A stretch of DNA of 59,501 bases, from positions 1-59,501 of IMG/VR virus record IMGVR_UViG_3300025889_000128. The stretch is one strand, 5' to 3'. Below the pieces are notes generated by a model that saw only the letters and a list, made by a program, of their open reading frames with translations, was not told where the DNA came from and searched no databases. Below, piece after piece: positions 40,385 to 49,931 of this stretch. Within the stretch, counting starts at the first letter, position 1. Each line of letters opens with the position of its first letter. Origin of the DNA: a virus. Made by a program: the position numbers and the translations under genes.

Positions 40385-40396
40385 AATCTTTTTTTA
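40385..40396 (+). terminator. Oligo-T terminator after amoC
   Basis: A 7-T run follows the amoC stop, overlapping the 3-prime end of the reverse microprotein. Confidence 0.5.
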
Positions 40397-40528
40397 TACT
40401 TGTTTACCTAATTTAATACAGAATGGATTCTGACAAAAATATATTGGTTGTCCATCTGTTGATTTCGTTGTATATGCTATCATATAACAATCTTCACAAA
40501 GTTTAGTAGGAATTTTTAAGTTAAGCAC
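40394..40528 (-). CDS. 44-residue zinc microprotein, GTG start
   Basis: KLCEDCYM and YFCQNPFCIK supply four Cys. TTTATATAA on this strand is 26 bp before GTG 40528. Divergent from the gene at 40564, with interleaved TATA boxes. The function is unknown. Confidence 0.5.
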   Translation of the reverse strand: MLNLKIPTKLCEDCYMIAYTTKSTDGQPIYFCQNPFCIKLGKQV

Positions 40529-40563
40529 AATATACTTATATACTAGTCAATTATATAAAATTT

Positions 40564-40920
40564 ATGGCTATCACCACATCTGTAAGTGATTGGACAGCAG
40601 CTAACGTTTCAAAGACTTTGAGCGTACAATCTGCTTTGACATCTAAATTAAGATGTTACAAAATCAAATGCACAGCAGGGGGAAGCGATACTTATTCTAC
40701 AGGTGGCGTTACTGCTAACCTGAAAGAGGGAAGAATCAATACCCTAGTAGCAGTTATTCCAGAGACTTCAAGTCTTGACTATATCGTTAAATACGATAAA
40801 ACCAATGGAAAAATCAAACTACTCGCTTCACCAAATACTTCTGGAAATCCTTTCGATGAAGTAGCAGATGAAACTTCTATCGCAAGTGCAACATTTGAGT
40901 TCCTAGTATTCGGCTACTAG
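40564..40920 (+). CDS. Probable capsid decoration or minor virion protein
   Basis: 118 residues, beta-rich, no charged helices: LKEGRINTLVAVIPETSSLDYIVKYDKTNGKIKL (cited from a continuous strand-rich region). Small beta proteins in this position, behind the capsid gene, are often shell-stabilising. CTTATATAC lies 26 bp upstream. The family was not identified with certainty. Confidence 0.6.
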   Translation: MAITTSVSDWTAANVSKTLSVQSALTSKLRCYKIKCTAGGSDTYSTGGVTANLKEGRINTLVAVIPETSSLDYIVKYDKTNGKIKLLASPNTSGNPFDEVADETSIASATFEFLVFGY

Positions 40921-40925
40921 AGTCC

Positions 40926-40946
40926 AAAAAAGCCTTTCTTTTTTCT
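40926..40946 (+). terminator. Hairpin-like terminator AAAAAAG...CTTTCTTTTTT
   Basis: An A-run and a T-run around GCC form a weak stem ending in T residues, between two late genes. Confidence 0.4.
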
Positions 40947-40980
40947 TAAACTTTATATATTCCTAATTATAACCTAATTC

Positions 40981-41253
40981 ATGGTAGAAGATAACCATAA
41001 TATTAAGAATATAGACGGAGCAGATACTTTAGTTAAGGCTACTCATGGTGTAGTCACAGCAGTTCACATAATGCATGATGCTACCACAGGCACACTTGTA
41101 TTCAGAAACGGTACAACTATAGCAGCACCTATTGAATTTACAATTCATACTGAAAACCCACAAGCATATCTTGAACTTAATAGAAGATTTGAAAACGGTA
41201 TTTATGTAGAATGTGCCAATTCAAATGTCAGAGCACTCGTAGTTTACAAGTAA
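40981..41253 (+). CDS. Small beta-rich virion protein
   Basis: 90 residues, Ig- or jelly-roll-like strands (GVVTAVHIMHDATTGTLVFRNGT). It resembles small proteins next to head genes in many tailed viruses. TTTATATA is 26 bp upstream. The specific role is unknown. Confidence 0.55.
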   Translation: MVEDNHNIKNIDGADTLVKATHGVVTAVHIMHDATTGTLVFRNGTTIAAPIEFTIHTENPQAYLELNRRFENGIYVECANSNVRALVVYK

Positions 41254-41286
41254 TAAATTTAAATACTTAGAATAACTTTATAAGTT

Positions 41287-41922
41287 ATGGCAACAACTTA
41301 CTGTTCAGTAGCAGATATATCTGATTATTTAAGAGTACCTATTACTGCTACTACTAGCCCAAATAAAACTCAAGTTGAGAAAATTATTAATAGAAAAGAG
41401 GGTGAGTTTGAGAGAAGAACTGGTCATGCATGGAGAACAAAAGTTTCAAAACAAGAAATTTACGATTTACCTTTACAATATATCTATGGGTGGGGTGTTC
41501 CAATAAATCTTAAACATAGAAATTGTTTTTACTTTGATTCAGATGAGGGAGATAAAATAGAAATTTGGCAAGGTTCTAATTCTGTTTGGCAAGACATTAC
41601 AACTAACACAGGTTCTTATGATTTTGATCCTAACCTTGGTAAATTATTTTTAAGAGGTTATTTGTTTTCTATATTAAGACAACATAGATTAAGAGTCACA
41701 TATAGATATGGTGGAGAACAATATGGTGGAGACACTGTAATACCAGATGATATTAAAGATGCAATAATCAAAATGACATGTATTGAATTAATGAATACAA
41801 TGTTTAGAATGGACGAAGTTCCAACTGGTGGTATGGTAGACATAGGTTCTGTAAAAAGAGATTGGCAAGAAGATATTGAAACTTGCATCGAAAACAGAAG
41901 AGAAGTATTTGTAATACCTTGA
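41287..41922 (+). CDS. Head-tail adaptor/connector protein
   Basis: 211 residues. The N-terminal CSVADISDYLRVPI...VEKIINRKEGEFERRTGHAWR is the helical pattern of gp6/gp15-like adaptors that bind the portal; a beta insertion and a C-terminal helix follow (DDIKDAIIKMTCIELMNTMFRM, cited in pieces). Position after the capsid genes agrees. TTTAAATA is 26 bp upstream. Confidence 0.75.
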   Translation: MATTYCSVADISDYLRVPITATTSPNKTQVEKIINRKEGEFERRTGHAWRTKVSKQEIYDLPLQYIYGWGVPINLKHRNCFYFDSDEGDKIEIWQGSNSVWQDITTNTGSYDFDPNLGKLFLRGYLFSILRQHRLRVTYRYGGEQYGGDTVIPDDIKDAIIKMTCIELMNTMFRMDEVPTGGMVDIGSVKRDWQEDIETCIENRREVFVIP

Positions 41923-41928
41923 TTAAAA

Positions 41929-42585
41929 ATGGTATCTATTCGTAGAATTTTTTCAGGTATAAAAGCAAAAATATACGAAGCAGCAGGTAAAAAAGCAGGT
42001 ATAAATGTTAAGATTCGTGAAAAAGAAAATGGAGAATATGTAGCTACAGTTAATATGAAAAAAGGTATTGATGCTTTACCAACAACAATGACAAATCCAG
42101 ATACAGTAATAAATTTGTATAGATTACAAAAACAAGAAGAACAATATTATGAACCACCTGATAAAGTAGTTAAGGGTGAATCTGTTGATGAACAGTATGA
42201 AGATTTACCAGATTATTATCAAGATGCTATATTACCTGCAAAAGTAAAACCAAATATCACAGCAATAAAAGAATGGGTAATAAAGGTTAAACTTAACAAT
42301 TTAAATAATAGAGATGTTTTATTAGAATTATACGGTGAAAGTTTTACACAGGAAGACGTAGCAAAAGATAACTCAAAAAAAATAGACCATTTGGTTGATT
42401 CAATAGCCTATAAAATATCAAGAAAAATATGGTATGTAGGAAGAAGACCATCTAGTATGACAGATTATCAATGGGATAGGGAAACTAGACATCTTAGACC
42501 TGCTGAGGGTACTTATGGTAAATTTGATGAGTGGAAAACATTTAAGTATGATACGAACTATGAATATACATCGGGTGTGTTTTGA
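41929..42585 (+). CDS. Probable neck/head-completion protein
   Basis: 218 residues. No clear signature, but it sits between adaptor and tail terminator. The C-terminal half (IDHLVDSIAYKISRKIW...) is compatible with a tail-completion or stopper protein of the HK97 gp10 type. The stop is followed directly by the next ATG. Confidence 0.55.
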   Translation: MVSIRRIFSGIKAKIYEAAGKKAGINVKIREKENGEYVATVNMKKGIDALPTTMTNPDTVINLYRLQKQEEQYYEPPDKVVKGESVDEQYEDLPDYYQDAILPAKVKPNITAIKEWVIKVKLNNLNNRDVLLELYGESFTQEDVAKDNSKKIDHLVDSIAYKISRKIWYVGRRPSSMTDYQWDRETRHLRPAEGTYGKFDEWKTFKYDTNYEYTSGVF

Positions 42586-42996
42586 ATGACTTTAGCCTAT
42601 ACTATGACAGAGACAATAAAAGACCTAATTAATAATAATTGGACTTCTGGTGCTAATCCAGAAATCTCAGCAGTATGGACTAGAAGAAGTGTAGGTTTTA
42701 TAGATGATAGAAGAGATCAGATTATAATAACTCCTAAGATAGAGAATATACAATATTATAGTCTATACGGTAGAGACCACCTACATGAGATAACTCTTGA
42801 TTTAGATATAAGAACCTATCAGAATATGGAAAGACATTCTGACATAATTGATGAGGTATTAAGAATAATTAAGGCTAATATAAGAGGTACAAATTACATA
42901 GATTTACAGGTGTTAAACACGTTATCAAGAAATGAAAGGGTAAGAAATATGTTCAATCAAATCATAACTATCTCTCTAAGAGTACTCAATCCTTAA
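42586..42996 (+). CDS. Probable tail terminator protein
   Basis: 136 residues. MTETIKDLINNNW, DQIIITPKIENIQYY, HEITLDLDIRTYQN and IIDEVLRIIKANIRG give the alpha-beta-beta-alpha-beta pattern of siphovirus tail terminators, which cap the tube and join it to the head. It is directly before the tail tube gene. Confidence 0.65.
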   Translation: MTLAYTMTETIKDLINNNWTSGANPEISAVWTRRSVGFIDDRRDQIIITPKIENIQYYSLYGRDHLHEITLDLDIRTYQNMERHSDIIDEVLRIIKANIRGTNYIDLQVLNTLSRNERVRNMFNQIITISLRVLNP

Positions 42997-42998
42997 AA

Positions 42999-43006
42999 TT
43001 TAAATA
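42999..43006 (+). promoter_or_regulatory. TATA box of the tail tube gene
   Basis: TTTAAATA is centred 26 bp before ATG 43028, consistent with strong separate expression of an abundant virion protein. Confidence 0.7.
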
Positions 43007-43027
43007 CTAATATGGACTTTTAAAGGT

Positions 43028-44050
43028 ATGGCAGGTATTATAACTGGTGCAAGTGTTTATGTCCATTACGGTGTAGAGGGTAATACTTTTGGTGCAGGTG
43101 CAACAGTAGATAGAGCATTTGGTGCTAAAACTACCATTAGTTCACTTACATTAACAAACAATAGAATCGATCTTGCAAAACTAGGTCAAATTGAAATTAA
43201 CGATTACGCTTATGGTGTTCAAAACGGTACAATAGGAATTAACTTTGTATTAGCAGATACAGTTACTTCAGGTGGAACAGAATCATCTGGTGAAATTTTT
43301 GAGTTTATTTATGGTACTCCATCAGTAGGTGGGGTTTATCCATCTGGTGGAATTGGTGTAGGTAATGCACCTGTAACATCTCCAAGGGCAACATTTAACG
43401 TAGGTATCAATACTCCAGATTGGGGAATTGATGGTACAGCATACAAAGTTAGAGTATTAAGAGGTTGTGTTCTAAATAACTTTTCAATCAGCACTTCTAT
43501 TGGAGAAACAGTAAACTGTTCAGCAGATTTTAATTATGGTTTAGAATCAAAGAATACATCAATTTCTTATTCAGAGCCAACAATTACAACTGGTACTCCA
43601 TATACATTTGCACATGCAATATTAAAAACAAAATTAAAGGATGGTTCATTAGCTACTGTTGAATTAGTACAAGATTGTGAAATCTCATACGCATTAAACA
43701 ATGAACTATTATTCTCATTAGGTTCTAATCAATCAGTAAACTCATTCAGAAAGATTTTAGATATTACTGGAAGATTCAAAGTAGCATTTTCAGATTGGAA
43801 ATACTTTGAAAGAGTCTTGGCACAAATCGGAATTGGTGATAATGGTGCATACGAACAAAACATCTCAACAGCAAGTGAGGGAACTGTTGAATTAGAGTTA
43901 ACATTCACAAATGGTGCTAAATCAATTAAATTAGAATTAGCAGGTGTATCAATATCTGATCTTGCAATTTCAGGTCTTGAGCCAGTAGAACCAGTATACC
44001 AAGAAATTGCTTTCAAAGCAAAAACATCACAAGTAACAGTTACCACATAA
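43028..44050 (+). CDS. Major tail tube protein
   Basis: 340 residues, Gly/Thr/Ser-rich and beta-rich. Strand sequence ISSLTLTNNRIDLAKLGQIEINDYAYGVQNGTIGINFVL (cited as the N-terminal beta region) and later GCVLNNFSISTSIGETVNCSADF are like phage tail-tube folds. It lies between the terminator and chaperone genes and is longer than minimal tube proteins, so an extra domain is likely. Confidence 0.75.
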   Translation: MAGIITGASVYVHYGVEGNTFGAGATVDRAFGAKTTISSLTLTNNRIDLAKLGQIEINDYAYGVQNGTIGINFVLADTVTSGGTESSGEIFEFIYGTPSVGGVYPSGGIGVGNAPVTSPRATFNVGINTPDWGIDGTAYKVRVLRGCVLNNFSISTSIGETVNCSADFNYGLESKNTSISYSEPTITTGTPYTFAHAILKTKLKDGSLATVELVQDCEISYALNNELLFSLGSNQSVNSFRKILDITGRFKVAFSDWKYFERVLAQIGIGDNGAYEQNISTASEGTVELELTFTNGAKSIKLELAGVSISDLAISGLEPVEPVYQEIAFKAKTSQVTVTT

Positions 44051-44081
44051 GGTTTATTAAACCCTTAACATTATTATCTAT

Positions 44082-44474
44082 ATGGTAATTAAATCATTTG
44101 AAATAGATTATAACGGTAACAAAGAAACAATAGAATATGAGGACGATTTACCATTTGGTGAGTTGGAAAGTATCATATCATCATGTATTGATATGACAAA
44201 CATGAATGATATTAAAGTGAAAATACCTCAATACAGAAAAGCAATATTTCTTAAATCATTAAGAAAAGCACCATTCAAAGTAAATGATTCAAGTGAAATG
44301 AATACATTACCAAACTCAGTTGTTGAGCAAGTTCTCAAAGGTTTAATGACATCATTCCCTTTAGGACTATTTTTGGAAAATTGGGTGAAGACAATAACAG
44401 GAGATATAGATCCCAATCTGCTAGAATCTACTACTTTTGTGCAAGAGAGTTCGGTTGGGACAAAGACACAGTAG
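44082..44474 (+). CDS. Tail assembly chaperone, first frame
   Basis: 130 residues between the tail tube and tape-measure genes, the conserved place for the G-type chaperone. N-terminal strands (VIKSFEIDYNGNKETIEYE) and helices. TTTATTAAAC is 26 bp upstream. Its last 94 bp overlap an ORF in the -1 frame, which suggests a G/GT frameshift pair. Confidence 0.65.
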   Translation: MVIKSFEIDYNGNKETIEYEDDLPFGELESIISSCIDMTNMNDIKVKIPQYRKAIFLKSLRKAPFKVNDSSEMNTLPNSVVEQVLKGLMTSFPLGLFLENWVKTITGDIDPNLLESTTFVQESSVGTKTQ

Positions 44475-44569
44475 ATAAACAATCTCTTCATTACTTAATA
44501 ATGATAATAGATGAGCATAACAAAGCTATGCGTGAGGAAGAGAACGAAATGAAAAAACTTAAAAGGTAA
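44381..44569 (+). CDS. Tail assembly chaperone, second (-1) frame
   Basis: 62 residues counted from TTG 44381, but the frame is open further upstream and is exactly -1 relative to the first chaperone ORF. The product is helical (SLHYLIMIIDEHNKAMREEENEMKKL) like T parts of chaperones. I see no classical X-XXY-YYZ heptamer; the nearest stretch is the CTATTTTTGGAAAATT region at 44367-44382. Internal initiation is the alternative. Confidence 0.55.
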   Translation: MGEDNNRRYRSQSARIYYFCAREFGWDKDTVDKQSLHYLIMIIDEHNKAMREEENEMKKLKR

Positions 44570-44587
44570 ACACTCATATAAAAATTT

Positions 44588-46825
44588 ATGTCTCAGAATG
44601 GAAACTTTGGTAAACAACCTAATGAAACAGATATAGATCAGTTAACCAGAGTTATAGAGGAGTTAAATGAAGCTTTTAAACGTGTAAATAAGATAACAGA
44701 TGAATTATCACAAACAACATTAAGAGAATTAACTGTTAGGGCTACAAGATTAATAGAATTAGAAAAGAAAAAAGAGGCAGCATTACAAAAAACTAATGAT
44801 ACTTTGGCTATAGTAGCAAGAAGAGAATTATCAAGATTAAATGTAATGGATAAAGAAGCCAAAAACTTAGCAATAGAAAGAAAAGAAAGAAATGCTGCTG
44901 CTCAAGAAAGATTCAGAGAGAAACAAGAATTACAAAGACAACATGCAGAAGATGTCCGTTCACACATTCTACTTAGAAAACAGATGAAAAACTCAAATGA
45001 TGCATTAAAATTCTTTACAACTTCGTTATCAAAAGGATTAAGTATAAGTGCAGCAGGTGGAATGGGATTAGGAAAACTTGTATCTGCATATACTAGAGCA
45101 TCAAATCTTAAAGAATCAAACAAAGAGATTGATAAAATATCTGACCAAATTGAAAAATTACAGAATCAAATAAACAATAATCCAAATGATCCAAACGTAG
45201 GACAATGGAGAAAAGATTTACTAATGGGACAAAAAAAATTAGATTCTGAAATAAGTAGAAAGTTAGGATATGAACAAGGAGAGGGTGCAGATACATCAAA
45301 ATTATTAGGTACAAAAGGAATGTCGGCACTTGAAGCAATAGGTGACTTTGGTAGAAAACATGCTAAAGGTATACTAATAGGTGCAGCAGGTGCAGGTATA
45401 TTAATCAGTATCATAAAGAAAGCGATGGACGTATCACCTGTATTCCAATCAATGAAGAAATTAATGGAGTTTGGATTCATGTTAATACTTAGACCTATAG
45501 GAGATTTCTTTGGATTTGTAATGAGACCAGTTATGATTATGTTACTTAGAAAATTCATTATACCATTTTATCAATATTTATATCCAAAATTAATGAAAAT
45601 AGGTACTGCTCTAGGTGGAGAAATAGCTGACAGAATTGAAAAACTTTCCAAAGGAGATTTATTAGGTGCTATATTTGGTTGGAAAGAGGGTGAACCAATT
45701 TTAGCAAATGTTACTTCAGCATTTACAAGTCTTGCAGTTTTGGTAGGTACAGGTGGTACTGTAGCTTTAGCATTATTAGCATTTCAGAAAATTTTAAAAA
45801 CAGGAACATCTTTAATAGCAAAGATACTTGGGTTACCAGATCCATACGCAAAACAACAAGAACCACCAACTAATCAAAATCCACGAAATACTCAAAATCC
45901 ACCAAATACTCAAGAACCACCAACTAATAAAAATCCTACGCCAACTAATACAAATAATCCACCTAATAAAAACGTTATGCCTAGCAGTGGTACTTCAAAA
46001 AGTTCACCAATTAACAATACATCAGCGTATGCAAAAACATTACTAAATAAATCTCCGATAAAACCACCAGTTACAACAGGTGGTTTTGTAAGTACAGGTT
46101 CATCTACAACTCAAGGTGGAGTGTTTATGGGTACAGGAACTACGTCAACAAGTAATAAAACATTGGTAACTGGTAAATACAGTTTAAATTCAGTAATAAA
46201 AAATGCTCAGAAATATGTTGAAAGATTTTTAGAAAGTGCAAAGAAAGCAAAGAAACCTATTGCAGATGTTGTTAATAGTTTAAAAGGTTACATTAAAGGA
46301 AATGTTAGTTTAAAGGGTGCTATAGGTGGAAGTGGAGAGGGATTAGCATTTATGTTAGCACCATTTTTAGACTATGTTCCATACATGCCTGAACTAAAGC
46401 AATATGTTGGAGAAATTATGAGTCCTTTGAGAATGAGTAAAGAACAAGGTCAACTTATAGATAAAGCAATAGGTACTCCATTTGCAAGTGCAGTTGATGC
46501 ATTTCAACAATATAATCCAATCAATTATCTATTTGATATATTAAAAGGTAAACCATTAGGAACTCACTCAGGTATATCAACTAATGCGGTTGGTGGAATT
46601 ATTACAGAACCAGTAATGGGTATAGGTAAATCAGGTAAAAGATATTTAATGGGTGAAGCAGGTAACGAATACATAGTTCCAGCTAATAGAATGAACAACA
46701 TGAATGGTGGAGTTACGGTGAATATTAATATATCAAACATGAGTGGTAGTATGCAAGATGTTAATAGATTGCGAGATGTTATACTTAGAGTTATGCAAGA
46801 ATCTTCAAGTAAGATGGTGAGATAA
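44588..46825 (+). CDS. Tape measure protein
   Basis: 745 residues. Long N-terminal coiled coil (about 15-125), Ala/Gly hydrophobic segments near 260-340, a Pro/Asn/Thr-rich linker (about 420-470), and a C-terminus with GKSGKRYLMGEAGNEYIVP, the usual end motif of tape measures. It sets tail length and may enter the host membrane. The length predicts a fairly short siphovirus tail of roughly 100 nm by the usual 0.15 nm per residue. The stop overlaps the next start (TAATG). Confidence 0.85.
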   Translation: MSQNGNFGKQPNETDIDQLTRVIEELNEAFKRVNKITDELSQTTLRELTVRATRLIELEKKKEAALQKTNDTLAIVARRELSRLNVMDKEAKNLAIERKERNAAAQERFREKQELQRQHAEDVRSHILLRKQMKNSNDALKFFTTSLSKGLSISAAGGMGLGKLVSAYTRASNLKESNKEIDKISDQIEKLQNQINNNPNDPNVGQWRKDLLMGQKKLDSEISRKLGYEQGEGADTSKLLGTKGMSALEAIGDFGRKHAKGILIGAAGAGILISIIKKAMDVSPVFQSMKKLMEFGFMLILRPIGDFFGFVMRPVMIMLLRKFIIPFYQYLYPKLMKIGTALGGEIADRIEKLSKGDLLGAIFGWKEGEPILANVTSAFTSLAVLVGTGGTVALALLAFQKILKTGTSLIAKILGLPDPYAKQQEPPTNQNPRNTQNPPNTQEPPTNKNPTPTNTNNPPNKNVMPSSGTSKSSPINNTSAYAKTLLNKSPIKPPVTTGGFVSTGSSTTQGGVFMGTGTTSTSNKTLVTGKYSLNSVIKNAQKYVERFLESAKKAKKPIADVVNSLKGYIKGNVSLKGAIGGSGEGLAFMLAPFLDYVPYMPELKQYVGEIMSPLRMSKEQGQLIDKAIGTPFASAVDAFQQYNPINYLFDILKGKPLGTHSGISTNAVGGIITEPVMGIGKSGKRYLMGEAGNEYIVPANRMNNMNGGVTVNINISNMSGSMQDVNRLRDVILRVMQESSSKMVR

Positions 46826-47721
46826 TGACACAAAGAATTTTTATATTAAAGAAAACAGCTCAGATTTCTGGAACTAATTCAAATCCAGCTTTCCCTGCAA
46901 TAGAAATCACTAATATAGGTAATTTTACATATTCATTAAATACTCCTGTATCACCTTTACCTTTACCAGAAGAATCACATGAAGAAAATGTATTGATAAA
47001 AATGGAAGGCAATTCTGCACAGATTACTATTGATTTTAAGATAACTCCTAATTCATCATGTTGGGGATATGTTGATGATCCACAAGGTAATAGAGAATTT
47101 CACGTTAGTAATATAACATCGCCATTAGGAATTATCAATGAAATTAAAGATAGGTTTATTCCTAAATCCTTAGTAGATGGTTACGCATTTGAGATACAAG
47201 ACGATACAAATTCAAGTAATAATGTTTTTGATTATGGTACTATAAATAACATTACATTCAGTTCTTCTGCTGATTCTCCTACAGTATACAACTGTTCATT
47301 TACATTCATGGTAGGAAATGTAATAGGATTGTATGAAGCAAATGTTCCATATACTCCTAATAAGGTTAATTTATCTATTGTAGCAGGTAATATAGTAGTA
47401 TCTTGGGAAGATAGCAAAATATATGCAAGTTCAACTGATATACCAACTATAACTGGTGCTTCTATAAAATATAAAAGATCAGATTCACCTGCATGGGTAG
47501 AGTATGGATCTAATCAATTTGCAGTTGGTAATGGTGGGGAAGATCCTAACAATCAACCTGCATCAGATTCATCTACTCGTCTTATTACATTATCTACTTT
47601 AAGTTCAGGTACATACAGAATAAAAGTAGCTATGTTATCTAAAGATTCATATAATTCAAATGTTTATTATTATATGCAAGGAAAAAATACTGCAACTAAT
47701 GGATACGAGATAACTAAATGA
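46825..47721 (+). CDS. Distal tail protein-like with C-terminal FN3 domain
   Basis: 298 residues right after the tape measure, the Dit position. The N-terminal 180 residues are beta-rich (NVLIKMEGNSAQITIDFKI). From about 180 a fibronectin-III-like domain follows (PNKVNLSIVAGNIVVSWEDS; SGTYRIKVAMLS). It overlaps the next gene by 4 nt. It likely joins tube and hub. Confidence 0.7.
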   Translation: MTQRIFILKKTAQISGTNSNPAFPAIEITNIGNFTYSLNTPVSPLPLPEESHEENVLIKMEGNSAQITIDFKITPNSSCWGYVDDPQGNREFHVSNITSPLGIINEIKDRFIPKSLVDGYAFEIQDDTNSSNNVFDYGTINNITFSSSADSPTVYNCSFTFMVGNVIGLYEANVPYTPNKVNLSIVAGNIVVSWEDSKIYASSTDIPTITGASIKYKRSDSPAWVEYGSNQFAVGNGGEDPNNQPASDSSTRLITLSTLSSGTYRIKVAMLSKDSYNSNVYYYMQGKNTATNGYEITK

Positions 47722-49895
47722 GAGTAAAAATTTGCCAAATCAGAAGAGACACTAATGGTAACATAACACATAGAAGATTCTTTGTTCCAAAAACTGCAAT
47801 AGTAAGAAGAGAGGGTACTAGAGCACCAGATAACATGGAATTTACAGTAGATATAGTATCAGATATTAAAGAAAATGATGAGATATACTATATTCAAGAT
47901 ATTATTGATACAGATAATTTAGTTGGAATGTATAATTTCTATGGTAATTTTAGAGATGAATCTGGATATGAACAAGATGATGTCAGAGCAAGTAACATAG
48001 ATATACCTGAATGTGTTGATTTATCTGGTACTAGTAGTATATATGAAAGATTAAGATTATATGAAAATGTTGGAAATTCAAGACAAAAATATCTTGGATT
48101 TTATAAAACCAATATAAACGCAACATCAAAAGATGGTATCAAGATGGAAAAAAAGTTTGTCTATAATAGTAATACAAATCCACCTATCATAGACATGAGT
48201 GGAAATTTTGAAATTTGGTTAGAATTTCTTCCAAATTATACGAGTAATTTATTTACATTATTAGATTTTTATAATGAAAGTACAAATAAAGGATTATTAA
48301 TTCAATGGGACGTTCCTAATAATCAAATAAAAATAACAGCGAATAATGGTGGAACTGCTAATGTGGCAACATGTCCTTTAACATTTGATACAGATTTGTT
48401 TCATTTAAGAATAGGCAGAAATAATGGTGAATTTTTCGTATATGCTAATCAAGAGGAAAAAACAGTTACAAATGCTTCATATAGTGCAGATTTAAATCAT
48501 ACAGATCCATACTGGTATATGTGTAAAAGTTATAATGAAAGTACGTCTTCATGGAGTGATGGATTTTCTGGGTATTTTTTTCAACTGAGATTTTATGATA
48601 CAATACTAGATGATGATCAAGCATATACTATATGGTCTTCTAAAGCACAACAACTCACTATGAAATTCGGTGGATTCATTTGGAAATTAGAAGATGGTAT
48701 TTCAAAAAGAGCACAATGCAAAGGGTGGTCAGCAAAGATATTATCTAAGATTATATCACCATCAACAATGACAAATGCACCTAGTTTCTCACAAGTAGCT
48801 AGAACTGGTGTAGTATATACAGATGGTAAATCTTATGAAATATTGAAAGATATAATATACAATATAGGTGACAATGAATATGCTTTCCCTACAGATGAGC
48901 CAAACAGTGATCCTATACAATATGGTTTTGGTGGAGTAAATGCTTATGGTACTTTGTTAGATTTTATGGAATTTTTAATGGTAATGGAAAGTTCAAGTTC
49001 AAAAGATTATTTCTTTAATGTTTTACCTAGAAAAGTAATAGTTGTAGATCAAACAGTAGATGCTAATTTAGCATGTAATGAGTATACTTCTAATGTAATT
49101 GAAAATTTTAAAGATGATACTAAAACGGTTAATATGTTAGAAATATCTGCAAACAATCAGCCTAAAACTGATTCATATTCTGTATCTAAAAGTTTTACAA
49201 GTAACACATTAACTACTTCATCAGTAATAATGGGATATGATAGTTTAAGAACTTGGCAAACAGATGTCATTGTAGATAGTGTGACATACGCTGAAATAAA
49301 TGGTGTTCAGGCAGATGTTTATCAGTATAATGAAACTATACCAAGTGGTTCTTATGGAATAAAATTGAGTGAGGATAAAACATCATTCCAAGCACAAGCA
49401 CCTTTAACTGGAAGTTATACTGTAAAACTTTGGTTCACCTTTAGATTTTTTATATTAAATGCTTTATCATCAGTTCAAATAAAAACAGATGCTACCTCTG
49501 TATCTGAAATAGGAATATACCCAAGAAGATTGGCAGTTAGACAATTAGAAGATGGTGTAAATTTAGGTAGTTTTGCCACAAAATATTTAGATTTATTTAA
49601 AGATGTTAAACAAAGAGTGAAAGTAAGATTTAATGGATTGATTAATTCTGTAACAATAGGTCAAAAATTACCAGTTAGTTATAAATCTAAAAAATTATAT
49701 ACCTCATATAATGAATCAACTGGAGAATTAATACCTCTAAGATTACCAGTATCATCAGTGGAATGGAGATACCCAGAGGGAACAACAGTTATAGAACTCG
49801 GAGATAACGAGTATAATACCTTTGATCTGGAAAAAATCACTATAGATCAGTTAAGAGGGCTAGATAATACCACAAACAAGTCTTCTCTAATCTAA
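47718..49895 (+). CDS. Tail hub protein with LamG/concanavalin-like insertion
   Basis: 725 residues. The flanking parts look like a gp27/Tal-type hub (early RREGTRAPDNMEFTVDI; later FAVRQL-type strands near the C-terminus). Inserted at about residues 95-310 is a LamG-like jelly roll: GMYNFYGNFRDESG, then FEIWLEFLP, then FSGYFFQLRFYDTILDDDQ. Such modules bind glycans, so this may contact the S-layer glycoprotein. Confidence 0.7.
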   Translation: MRVKICQIRRDTNGNITHRRFFVPKTAIVRREGTRAPDNMEFTVDIVSDIKENDEIYYIQDIIDTDNLVGMYNFYGNFRDESGYEQDDVRASNIDIPECVDLSGTSSIYERLRLYENVGNSRQKYLGFYKTNINATSKDGIKMEKKFVYNSNTNPPIIDMSGNFEIWLEFLPNYTSNLFTLLDFYNESTNKGLLIQWDVPNNQIKITANNGGTANVATCPLTFDTDLFHLRIGRNNGEFFVYANQEEKTVTNASYSADLNHTDPYWYMCKSYNESTSSWSDGFSGYFFQLRFYDTILDDDQAYTIWSSKAQQLTMKFGGFIWKLEDGISKRAQCKGWSAKILSKIISPSTMTNAPSFSQVARTGVVYTDGKSYEILKDIIYNIGDNEYAFPTDEPNSDPIQYGFGGVNAYGTLLDFMEFLMVMESSSSKDYFFNVLPRKVIVVDQTVDANLACNEYTSNVIENFKDDTKTVNMLEISANNQPKTDSYSVSKSFTSNTLTTSSVIMGYDSLRTWQTDVIVDSVTYAEINGVQADVYQYNETIPSGSYGIKLSEDKTSFQAQAPLTGSYTVKLWFTFRFFILNALSSVQIKTDATSVSEIGIYPRRLAVRQLEDGVNLGSFATKYLDLFKDVKQRVKVRFNGLINSVTIGQKLPVSYKSKKLYTSYNESTGELIPLRLPVSSVEWRYPEGTTVIELGDNEYNTFDLEKITIDQLRGLDNTTNKSSLI

Positions 49896-49902
49896 CATAA
49901 TA

Positions 49903-49910
49903 TTTAAATA
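49903..49910 (+). promoter_or_regulatory. TATA box of the tail fibre cluster
   Basis: TTTAAATA is 26 bp before ATG 49932; it starts the distal fibre transcription unit. Confidence 0.65.
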
Positions 49911-49931
49911 CTAATTATCAATACAGATATT

